Shown here: in pieces, positions 26,701 through 34,078 of the stretch
Position numbering within the stretch: position 1 is the stretch's first letter
Layout of the letters: each line of letters begins with the position of its first letter
Position numbers and translations under genes: made by a program
Assembly: GCA_964398055.1 (NCBI GenBank)
Contig: CAYNLK010000050.1
Coordinates: forward strand, 1-43,428
Length of the DNA: 43,428 nucleotides
From: CAYNLK01 sp964398055
Lineage (GTDB): Bacteria > Chloroflexota > Anaerolineae > 4572-78 > J111
Reading direction: 5' to 3'
Notes under the pieces: model-generated
Seen by the model: the letters and a program-made list of their open reading frames with translations, nothing else
What the model was told of the DNA's origin: nothing
Databases searched by the model: none

Positions 26701-26750
26701 GCGTATTACGTGCTGCGTGACAGGCTCCTCATACGCAGCACGCAATACGC
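26701..26750. repeat. long inverted repeat between mcrC and argJ
   Basis: Arms 26701-26720 and 26729-26750 are almost perfect complements around an 8-base loop. The arms are built from GCGTATT/GTGCTGCG-like heptads, like the in-gene repeats. There is no T-run on either side, so it is a hairpin repeat rather than a classic terminator. Confidence 0.75.
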
Positions 26751-26761
26751 AGTATTCATCG

Positions 26762-27952
26762 TTATTCCTCCGCGCTGGCCAACAACGTCTGCCAAAAAGA
26801 TTGTCCGGCCTCAGCTAATGAGCCGGACAGGGCAAAAGTCAAACTGCGCACCCGGATATCGGCCCACCGGATATCAAGTGGTTGCGGCAACACAGTAGGA
26901 TAGATTAAGATTGCTTCGCGGCACTGCTTGGCGCGGGCGTAAGCCACAACCTGATAGATGTCCTCGTTGCTGGGCTTGTTTGGGACTTTGTACTTGGTGT
27001 CCAGAACCCAGCGCGGCTGCCGGTTATCGGCCTCATATAACACCAGGTCAATGAAGGCGCTGACCTGATCGATGGCCACCGGCACTTGCGATTTGACCAC
27101 AAAGCGGTTGGGCACGTGCATTTTGAGCCACTCAGCTACAAAGCGCTCATACAGTCGGGCCATATCGACCAAAAAAGGCAGCATCTTCTGCTCGCCAAGT
27201 TGGTGACCGGGACCGCTCTGAGCCAGAAAAAAGTAGCACAGGGCGTGCAGCGGGCGGTAATCATCGTTGAGGCGATGGTAAGAGCGTTCCAGACAGGCTT
27301 CGGCCTCAAACGGTTGCGGCGTCACCAATCCTTGCAGCGACCGGTAAGCTCGCCGGACGGTGGGCAAGACGCGCTCGGTACATTTGCCACCGCGGGCAAT
27401 CGCCTGGAGCGTCCAGGCCAAAATTTGATTTTCGGCGATATCGGCCGTGTGTTCTTCATAATGGCATTGGAGTTTGACCTGCCCCGGCTGTTGGAGCGAT
27501 GGTCGCATTTCCAGCCGCCCGCGCACATAGGGCAGCTGGTCGCTCTCCGCCAGATAAGTCCGGTAAAAACCCTGGCGGGCTCGATCCAGCACGCGCCGGG
27601 CCAACAGGTGGGCTAACCGCTCGTAAAACTCGGCCAACGACTGGCACTCAACCAGCCCCGGCAAAAAGTGGAAACTCTTGAGATTGTAAGCATATTCCAG
27701 CATCCCAAAGAGATTGGACAATTCAACTCTGGGGTGCAAGACCAATTGGAACTCTGATGTCAGGGGAATATGCCCAACCCAGCCCTGCGAGTTCAACCGC
27801 CACTGCTGTTCAGTTTTGGGGTTGGGAAACTCAACCTCGACCTGCCGGCCGTAGTTGCGCCACAGAAGCTGCCCCACCTCCGGCGGTAACTCCGCCGCCG
27901 GCAGCACTTTGGGCTGGTATTCGGTCAACTCGATCAACCGGGGCGCAGTCAC
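26762..27952 (-). CDS. mcrC: McrC-family nuclease subunit of a McrBC restriction system
   Basis: 396 residues. The N-terminal part carries the McrC-type beta-rich region (GWVGHIPLTSEFQLVLHPRV, then NLFGMLEYAY). The C-terminal part has a PD-(D/E)xK nuclease core: D302 in SAFIDLVLY, D318 and K320 in WVLDTKYK, and Q334 in the following helix DIYQVVAYA. McrC supplies DNA cleavage and stimulates McrB GTP hydrolysis. The complex cuts DNA carrying modified cytosines, so it acts against modified phage or foreign DNA. It starts with GTG in a GTGA four-base overlap with the end of mcrB, typical of this operon. All catalytic residues seem intact. Confidence 0.88.
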   Translation of the reverse strand: MTAPRLIELTEYQPKVLPAAELPPEVGQLLWRNYGRQVEVEFPNPKTEQQWRLNSQGWVGHIPLTSEFQLVLHPRVELSNLFGMLEYAYNLKSFHFLPGLVECQSLAEFYERLAHLLARRVLDRARQGFYRTYLAESDQLPYVRGRLEMRPSLQQPGQVKLQCHYEEHTADIAENQILAWTLQAIARGGKCTERVLPTVRRAYRSLQGLVTPQPFEAEACLERSYHRLNDDYRPLHALCYFFLAQSGPGHQLGEQKMLPFLVDMARLYERFVAEWLKMHVPNRFVVKSQVPVAIDQVSAFIDLVLYEADNRQPRWVLDTKYKVPNKPSNEDIYQVVAYARAKQCREAILIYPTVLPQPLDIRWADIRVRSLTFALSGSLAEAGQSFWQTLLASAEE

Positions 27953-30054
27953 GGCAGCGGTATCTCCTGAGCCACGGTTGACCAGCGAAACAGCGCCACC
28001 TCGTCTCGCCGGTCAAAGAAATATTCTTCCAGGTAGGGCACAATTTCCATTTCCCAGATGTCGGCGAGCTGTTCAGCCAAATCCCGGCGCAGAAAAAAGG
28101 TAACGCCGACTTCGTAATGGGGATCGTCGATCTTGCGATTCAGCCGTTGCAGCAACTTGATCAGGTTGTCTACGGGGAAACCGGTTTGCTCCCGCTGGTG
28201 GTAGCGGCGCAAAAGGTCATAGTTGGGATAGAGGGCCAAAAAGGCAAAGCGCCGCCGCAGAGCGTGATCGACCAGGGCGATGGAGCGATCGGCCGTATTC
28301 ATCGTGCCGATGAGCCGCACATTGGCCGGGATTTTGAGGCCGCCGCCGCCGGCCAGCGGAATTTCGCGGTTGCGGAATTCCAACAGGTACATTAGCTCAC
28401 CAAAGACGCGGGCCAGGTTGGCCCGGTTGATCTCGTCGATGATGAGCACGCAGGTGTCCCGGCCTTCAGCCCGGCGGCAAAACTCCAGAAAGCGGCCGGG
28501 ATCCATCTGGTAACTCAAGTGACCCTCGACGATTTCCGGGCGGATGCCCTGGATGAAATCCTCGTAGGCGTAGGCCGGGTGGAATTGGACCAGTTCTACG
28601 AAGCCATTCCCCCCGCCGATCAAATGGCCGGCCAGCTTCTCGGCGAGGAAGGTTTTGCCGGTGCCCGGCGGGCCGTAGAGGATGGCCTGGCCCTTGCGCT
28701 CGATGGCCCGCAGCCAGCGGGCGAGTTCGGCCTCATCAAAGCCGGTGTCGGCGGCCAGTTGGGGGAGGGGGTAAGGTTGTTTAATATCACCTATTTCTGG
28801 AATCTCAATTATTCCTGGGTCCTCTACTGAACTAACTATCTTTAACGTTTCTTTGCTAAGACCTTCGTTAAATATTTTTTCTTGCTGCTGCGGATTAAAT
28901 AGCGCCTCACCAATTTCTGGCAGGTGATAATTACTTCGCCACGGACATCGCCTTTGATTTTTAAATTTCTCTGCAATAAAATCCAGAGTAACTTCGTATG
29001 CAGTACGAAGTTCACCTTCAAGAGATTTGACTATCTCTACTGGTAAGCCGTGACCGACAACTTCTGGTTCATTGTCTCTTCGAGAAAACGCTCCCCGTTT
29101 CTGGTAAGGCAAATCGCCTAAATCTACTTTATCGGCAATAAAATTCAGATGCACTCGATATGGTGAGTGGCTCGGCCCGTAAAAACTTAAAGTTGCCCAA
29201 TTGCCAAAATTGAGGCGGAGCACATTGTTTCCAGGTAACGTCAAGGCGAAACGGGGATCAGCAGAGGACACGATTCCAAGCCGCTTGCAAGCATTTCTCA
29301 AAAAATCAAACGCCCATTGGGCTTCGGCTCTGTCAACAAAAATTCGAGAAAAGGGTTCAGCCAAATTTCCTGATTGGGTATCCATTTGCTTTACCTGATC
29401 CAAACTGAAATTGTCAATTGCGGTATCGGTCTCGCCAGTTTTTAACTGGTACTCCTCCCCCTCCTCAGCGACCGCATTGGGAAAGGCCGTAAAATGGCGC
29501 TCGTAACGCAACCCCGGCTCGAGCAATAGCCCGGCGAAAAGCTGCGCCCGCTTCTCCAGATCGAACAGGGCTTCGACCAGCTCGGGCTGGTGCTGCTGCC
29601 AATGGCTGGGGCGCTGCCAGTGCTCGAATTTGGCGGCGATGAAGGCCAGGCTGGCTTCGTAGGCGGCGCGCAGGTCGCCGGTCATAGGTTTGATCAGCTC
29701 GAGCGGCAAATGATAGGTGCGGACTTCGGGCTGGCCCTCTTTCCGGTCAAAGGGGTAGCCGGCCAGCCGCTCCTCCCAGGCGACCCGGTCGGCCAGCAAG
29801 GTCAGCTCGACCCGGTGCGCCGCGCCCGGCCCGCAGAAGCCGGCTACCAGCCAGCCGCCAAAGTTCAGGTGCAGGCAAGGCTGGCCGCTGCGCCTGGTCA
29901 GGGTCAGGGCAAAGCGAGGGTCATACGCGCCGCGGCGAATGCCCAACCCCTTGACCGTCTCCCGGAGAAAGTCAAAGGCCCAGCCGGCCTCGGCCCGGTT
30001 GCTGAAGATTTGGGCAAAGGGATCAACCAGGTTGTGAGCGTTGGCAGAATTCAC
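27949..30054 (-). CDS. mcrB: McrB-like AAA+ GTPase with a duplicated N-terminal module
   Basis: 701 residues from GTG at 30054, which has AGGAAGG upstream; a TTG at 30102 would extend it by 16 residues without support. Residues about 430-700 form the AAA+ motor: Walker A GPPGTGKT (K467), Walker B CVLIIDEINRA, and the McrB-type NVRLIGTMNTADRS with ALRRRFAF. In place of a standard DNA-recognition domain, the N-terminal part holds two related modules (about 8-174 and 230-400). Each starts with an F-A/S-x-IF-x-x-RAEA-x-WAFDFLR pattern and continues with DPRFALTL, LNFG, and a late AAYE/TAYE-FIA-KF block. The second module and its linkers are clearly AT-richer than the rest of the gene. A possible -10 TATTAT lies at 30080-30085. 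The specificity of the modules is unknown. Confidence 0.87.
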   Translation of the reverse strand: MNSANAHNLVDPFAQIFSNRAEAGWAFDFLRETVKGLGIRRGAYDPRFALTLTRRSGQPCLHLNFGGWLVAGFCGPGAAHRVELTLLADRVAWEERLAGYPFDRKEGQPEVRTYHLPLELIKPMTGDLRAAYEASLAFIAAKFEHWQRPSHWQQHQPELVEALFDLEKRAQLFAGLLLEPGLRYERHFTAFPNAVAEEGEEYQLKTGETDTAIDNFSLDQVKQMDTQSGNLAEPFSRIFVDRAEAQWAFDFLRNACKRLGIVSSADPRFALTLPGNNVLRLNFGNWATLSFYGPSHSPYRVHLNFIADKVDLGDLPYQKRGAFSRRDNEPEVVGHGLPVEIVKSLEGELRTAYEVTLDFIAEKFKNQRRCPWRSNYHLPEIGEALFNPQQQEKIFNEGLSKETLKIVSSVEDPGIIEIPEIGDIKQPYPLPQLAADTGFDEAELARWLRAIERKGQAILYGPPGTGKTFLAEKLAGHLIGGGNGFVELVQFHPAYAYEDFIQGIRPEIVEGHLSYQMDPGRFLEFCRRAEGRDTCVLIIDEINRANLARVFGELMYLLEFRNREIPLAGGGGLKIPANVRLIGTMNTADRSIALVDHALRRRFAFLALYPNYDLLRRYHQREQTGFPVDNLIKLLQRLNRKIDDPHYEVGVTFFLRRDLAEQLADIWEMEIVPYLEEYFFDRRDEVALFRWSTVAQEIPLP

Positions 30055-30109
30055 AGGGGTAACACCTTCCTCACGGAAGATAATACCACAATTTGCCGCC
30101 AATCCCCAA

Positions 30110-30859
30110 TCACTTATTCAGGCTGAAGCGCAGCCGCCACACGGTTGTGACGTAGTTGACGCCGCGCTTCAGATAGCCCCACACGTCGGCGGCGGTCTTG
30201 CTCTCACCGGCCTCACGGGGCACACACAGGTAAGGCAACTCGCGGATGGTGTAACCGGCTCGTCTGGCGCGGTAGAGCAGATCGATACAATATTCGCCGT
30301 AGTCGCCCCGCAGGTCAACCTGCTCAAAAATCTCTTTACGACCCAGGATGAAACCGCTGGTATAATCCTTGATCGACCAATCGAGCAGCAAACCGGCCCA
30401 CACATTGATGATGCGGGAAAAAGTGCGGCCCACCCAGGAGTGAGCCACGTCGCCGCCGCCGGGCAGGTAGCGGGAACCGACGGCCATATCGGCGCCGTCA
30501 GCCAGAGCCCCGGCCAGGCGGGGCCACTCCTCCGGCGGCATACTCAGGTCGCAATCCATCCAGCCGACCCAGCGACCGCGGGCCTCTTGAATCCCCCGGC
30601 TGATGGCGCTGGTGAGACCGCTCTCGTTTTTGCGGTGGATTAGCCGGACCCGGTCGTCGATTTTGGCCCTGTTGGCCGCCAGTTGCCAGGTCCCATCGGG
30701 CGAGTCGTCATCGACGACCACCACCTCGACGCCGCCGGGATAACCGCCCAGGGCTTGCAGGGTCCGCTCGATCAGCGGCTCGATGTTACCGGCTTCATTA
30801 TAAGTGGGTAGAATAATTGAGATGTGAGGTGAGTTAGGTGCCGAATCTTGTTCAGTCAT
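30110..30859 (-). CDS. family 2 glycosyltransferase, dolichyl/polyprenyl-phosphate mannose synthase-like (DPM1-like)
   Basis: 249 residues, the size of soluble DPM1 without added membrane anchors. Motifs: ILPTYNEAGNI (16-26), the nucleotide-binding DDDSPDGT (50-57), the metal motif DCD (102-104) in MDCDLSMPPE, GSRYLPGGG, and KDYTSGF, which is typical of the DPM group. These enzymes transfer a hexose (often mannose from GDP-mannose) to polyprenyl phosphate on the cytoplasmic face. The product is the donor used by GT-C enzymes, so it fits as donor supply for both flanking glycan blocks. ATG start, no strong ribosome binding site. It is divergent from the plus-strand GT-C gene at 30928, with only 68 repeat-rich bases between them. 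The sugar could be mannose, glucose or another hexose. Confidence 0.88.
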   Translation of the reverse strand: MTEQDSAPNSPHISIILPTYNEAGNIEPLIERTLQALGGYPGGVEVVVVDDDSPDGTWQLAANRAKIDDRVRLIHRKNESGLTSAISRGIQEARGRWVGWMDCDLSMPPEEWPRLAGALADGADMAVGSRYLPGGGDVAHSWVGRTFSRIINVWAGLLLDWSIKDYTSGFILGRKEIFEQVDLRGDYGEYCIDLLYRARRAGYTIRELPYLCVPREAGESKTAADVWGYLKRGVNYVTTVWRLRFSLNK

Positions 30860-30884
30860 GCTGTTCTATGGTATAGTGAAACGA

Positions 30885-31102
30885 GTGGCGAATGGGCGAA
30901 TAGCGAATGGTGAACGGCGAATATTGAATGATGAATGATGAACCCACGGGGCAAGTGTGGCGAAGAGCGGGGAGCGAAGGGCGGGGAGCGGGGAGCGAGG
31001 AGCGAGGAGCGGAGAGCGAGGATGGCAGGCTGAAACCCGGCCGCCAAAAGTCCTCACGCTCCACGCCCCACGCCCCACGCCCCACGCCCCACGCCCCACG
31101 CT
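30885..31102. repeat. three consecutive heptad arrays at the divergent promoter and gene start
   Basis: GCGAATG units (30885-30942), GGGAGCG/AGGAGCG units (30962-31024) and CACGCCC units (31053-31102) span the intergenic region and the first 55 codons of the plus-strand GT-C gene. Confidence 0.85.
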
Positions 31103-34038
31103 TCGATGCCGCGCTGCTGATCGCCGCGCTGCTCACGCTGTTCATTGTCCAAAGCCTGCTTCAGCCGGGGCTGCCTGCCACCGCCGCCGACCTGCCCATC
31201 CACCTCTACCGGACGCTGGAATATGAGCGAGCCTGGGCGCCGGGGGTGATTGCGCCGCGCTGGGCGCCTGACCTGGCCTATGGCTATGGTTATCCCCTGT
31301 TCCTGTTTGCCCCGCCGCTGCCCTATCTTGTGGGTATGGTTTTCCACGCCCTGGGCTTGACCATGGCTAACGCCCTTAAAGCCTTGATTATCCTCACAAT
31401 TCCACTTTATGCAATTGGGATGTACCTGCTTGCCCGCGACCTGCTCGCTAGCGTCGAGGCCGGGTTGGTAGCGACCACCGCCTACGCCTTTGCCCCATTT
31501 GCGCTGCGGGAAGCGCTGTTGTATGGCGGCAACGTCCCGCAATTTTTGGCCATCGGTCTATTTCCCTGGACGCTCTGGGCGATGAGCCGGGCCGCCAACC
31601 ATCACGCCTGGCGCTGGACTGTACTGGCGGCTGCGCTCTATGCCGGGGTCATTCTCAGCCACCTGTTCCAGGCGCTGGTTTTCACGCCGGTGGTGGCAGG
31701 CTTCGGGCTGCTCCTGGTTGCTGTGTCTGGCGGTTGGCGTAAGGTTTGGACCAACAGAACTCGCCCCCCCCTCGGGTTGAGCCTCGGGACGAAGTCTCCC
31801 CCCTCGCCCCCCCCTCGGGCTGAGTCTCGGAACGAAGCCTACCCCTCTGCGCCGTGGCAGCCCTTGCTCACCATTCCTCTTGGCCTGTTGCTCTCGGCCT
31901 TTTTCTGGCTGCCGGCCCTGATCGAGCGAACCTACACCCGGGCCCAGGCCGATATCTACCTGGCAAAAAGTCCCTTTTACGTCCGTTTTCCTCACTGGAG
32001 CGAACTGGTCGCCTGGATTCAACCGCTCGACGCTCGCGCCGCCAATCCCTATGTGCCGCTGACGTTAGGCGTAGTCACCCTGGTGTTGGCCGGGCTGGGC
32101 TTACTGGCCGGGATTTGGTTATGGCTACAAAAACATGCAGAGGAGCCGAGGAGCAAGGGGGCAGAGGGGCAATCCTTTGTATCTCACCTGCCCCCCTGCC
32201 CCCCTGCCCCCCTGCACCCTCACCCCCCCATCCCCCTGCTCATCTTCTTCTTTGCCCTGGTCGCCGCCGGCGCCGTTTTCCTGACGCTGTCGTTCTCTCG
32301 CCCAATTTGGGAGACGTTCTCCCTTTTGCAGGTGGCCGAATTTCCCTGGCGGATGCTTGGCGTGGCTAATTTGGGCCTGGCCTTTCTGGCCGGTGCGGCG
32401 CTGCTGCTGGCGCCGGCCCGCTATCGCCGCCCCGTAACCGGGGTGTGCCTGGCCATCCAACTTGTGGCAGTTGCTCCTTTGCTCTATCCGGTCACCCCCT
32501 TCACCCAATACGGCGAACCGACTCTGGCCGACCAGATCAACTATGAACGCAGCTCGCAGTCGATCGGCACGACCACCCTGGGTGAATATTTGCCCCAAAC
32601 TGTTAGCCACCCGCCAACCACTTCACCGCTGGTCGAGAGCTACCAGGCCAACCAGATACCCGAGCGGCTCGACCGAGCCAGCCTGCCGCCCGGAGCGACT
32701 GCTGTCCTCATCGAGCAGTCGGCCGTAACCCACCAGTACCAACTCGACTCGCCGGTGCCCTTCACCCTGCGCTTGTTCCAGTTCGACTTTCCTGGCTGGC
32801 AGGCCATGCTCGATGATCAACCCATCCCGCTCCGGCCCGAACCGGAGACCGGCCTGATCCTGGTCGACATTCCCGCCGGCCAACACAACCTGACCCTCCA
32901 CTTTGACGAAACACCGGTGCGGGTGGCGGCGATTGCCCTGACCGGCTTGACGCTGGTGGGTTTGATGGCTGCCGGAATAATGGGCGGCAGGGGAGCGAGG
33001 GAGCAGAGGGGCAGGGGGGATCAGGAAGAATTGCCCTCTACCCCCCTGCCACCCCGCTCCCCTGCTCTGACTCTCAATAGATCTGTACTCATTATCGCAA
33101 TCCTGATTCTCGCCGGGGCGCTGTGGTTCAAGCCGCTGCTGCGGCCCGTCTTCACCCTCACTTCCCCGGCCAACCAGGCTCTCCCGGCCCAACAGCAAAC
33201 CCGCCTTGATTTTACCAATGGCATCAGCTTGATCGGGTATGATTTGAGCAGTCCGGTCGTCCCCGCGGGCGGCTATTTGCAGGTTGTTCTATACTGGCAA
33301 ACCGGCGCCGCGCCTCACCGGACCAATTTACAGCCCTTCGTCCACCTGGACCGGCTGGACGAATTCACCACCATCGCCGATGCCACCAATTACACGCCGG
33401 GCGATGTCACCACCGAGAGCAATCTACCCACTTTCCACTGGGACAATCACCGTTACATTCGCGATGAACACGACCTCTACCTGTCCGGTGACACCCCGCC
33501 GCAGGCTTACGCCGTGCGGGTCGGCCTGATTGACCCCGATGATGGCTACCGGCTAATTCCGCTGGCCGATGGCGGCGACGACACGGCCCAATTGACCACG
33601 ATCAACGTGGCCCCGCGCCGGCAGCCTACGCCGCCGACCCAGCGGCTCAACGCGTCATTCACCAACGGAGTTGACACGATTGACTTGACCGGTTTCGAAA
33701 TAACCTCGCTGGAGCCGGTCCGGCTCGATTTCAAGCTGGCCTGGCAGGCAGAGCAGCGCCCCACGGCTGATTACACCGTTTTTGCCCAACTGCTGGATTT
33801 GGACCAGAATCGGGTGGCCGGGTTCGACAGTCCCCCTTTGGACGGGGCTTATCCCACCTCCACCTGGCTGCCGGGGCAGATAATTCTTGAGCCGCGTCAC
33901 CTGCCGCTGGAACAGGTAGCACCCGGCGACTATCGGCTGATTATCGGGCTGTATGACCCGGCGACCGGGCAGCGTTTAACTACCCCTGCCGGCGCAGATT
34001 TTGTCGAACTAACGAGGGTGGTGATTAACAACCGGTGA
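30928..34038 (+). CDS. polytopic GT-C-like membrane protein with two C-terminal beta modules
   Basis: Up to 1036 residues. The first 55 are coded by short DNA repeats (GGGAGCG and CACGCCC types), giving runs such as HAPRPTPHAPR. The true start is therefore uncertain; ATG at 30928 or 30931 lies within repeats. Membrane segments begin near residue 57. The first outer loop has ATAADLPIHLYR, then APRWAPDLAYGYGYPLF and APPLPYL, which recall the membrane family annotated as 6-pyruvoyl-tetrahydropterin-synthase-related and YfhO-like GT-C proteins. Repeat-coded loops recur at 31763-31843, 32138-32240 and 32987-33068. Beta modules lie at about 755-890 and 900-1030, the latter with DYTVFAQLLD, YPTSTWLPGQIILE and PGDYRLIIGLYD. 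It begins the plus-strand three-gene block. Sugar-transfer activity is inferred, not shown by motifs. Confidence 0.75.
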   Translation: MMNDEPTGQVWRRAGSEGRGAGSEERGAESEDGRLKPGRQKSSRSTPHAPRPTPHAPRFDAALLIAALLTLFIVQSLLQPGLPATAADLPIHLYRTLEYERAWAPGVIAPRWAPDLAYGYGYPLFLFAPPLPYLVGMVFHALGLTMANALKALIILTIPLYAIGMYLLARDLLASVEAGLVATTAYAFAPFALREALLYGGNVPQFLAIGLFPWTLWAMSRAANHHAWRWTVLAAALYAGVILSHLFQALVFTPVVAGFGLLLVAVSGGWRKVWTNRTRPPLGLSLGTKSPPSPPPRAESRNEAYPSAPWQPLLTIPLGLLLSAFFWLPALIERTYTRAQADIYLAKSPFYVRFPHWSELVAWIQPLDARAANPYVPLTLGVVTLVLAGLGLLAGIWLWLQKHAEEPRSKGAEGQSFVSHLPPCPPAPLHPHPPIPLLIFFFALVAAGAVFLTLSFSRPIWETFSLLQVAEFPWRMLGVANLGLAFLAGAALLLAPARYRRPVTGVCLAIQLVAVAPLLYPVTPFTQYGEPTLADQINYERSSQSIGTTTLGEYLPQTVSHPPTTSPLVESYQANQIPERLDRASLPPGATAVLIEQSAVTHQYQLDSPVPFTLRLFQFDFPGWQAMLDDQPIPLRPEPETGLILVDIPAGQHNLTLHFDETPVRVAAIALTGLTLVGLMAAGIMGGRGAREQRGRGDQEELPSTPLPPRSPALTLNRSVLIIAILILAGALWFKPLLRPVFTLTSPANQALPAQQQTRLDFTNGISLIGYDLSSPVVPAGGYLQVVLYWQTGAAPHRTNLQPFVHLDRLDEFTTIADATNYTPGDVTTESNLPTFHWDNHRYIRDEHDLYLSGDTPPQAYAVRVGLIDPDDGYRLIPLADGGDDTAQLTTINVAPRRQPTPPTQRLNASFTNGVDTIDLTGFEITSLEPVRLDFKLAWQAEQRPTADYTVFAQLLDLDQNRVAGFDSPPLDGAYPTSTWLPGQIILEPRHLPLEQVAPGDYRLIIGLYDPATGQRLTTPAGADFVELTRVVINNR
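31763..31843. repeat. two tandem copies of the CTCGGGCTGAG element
   Basis: Two roughly 35-base copies, each with a C-run, CTCGGG(C/T)TGAG and CTCGG(G/A)ACGAAG. A third copy is at 7477-7508 in a gene on the other strand. Confidence 0.8.
32138..32240. repeat. hairpin-type G-rich arm and CTGCCCCC octad arm
   Basis: AGGAG/AGAGGGG-rich arm (32138-32172) faces three perfect CTGCCCCC octads and variants (32187-32240) between two membrane segments. Confidence 0.8.
32987..33068. repeat. long imperfect inverted repeat of G-rich and C-rich units
   Basis: GCAGGGGAGCGAGGGAGCAG on the left (32987-33020) is largely complementary to the C-rich right arm (33034-33068), with a 13-base loop. Confidence 0.8.
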
Positions 34039-34078
34039 CATATTCTGACGTTAAAGACCAATTCGATAAACATAAAAC

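Noticed and set aside
30055..30102. TTG start for mcrB at 30102
   Set aside because: A GTG at 30054 has AGGAAGG at suitable distance, and the extra 16 residues lie outside the module homology.
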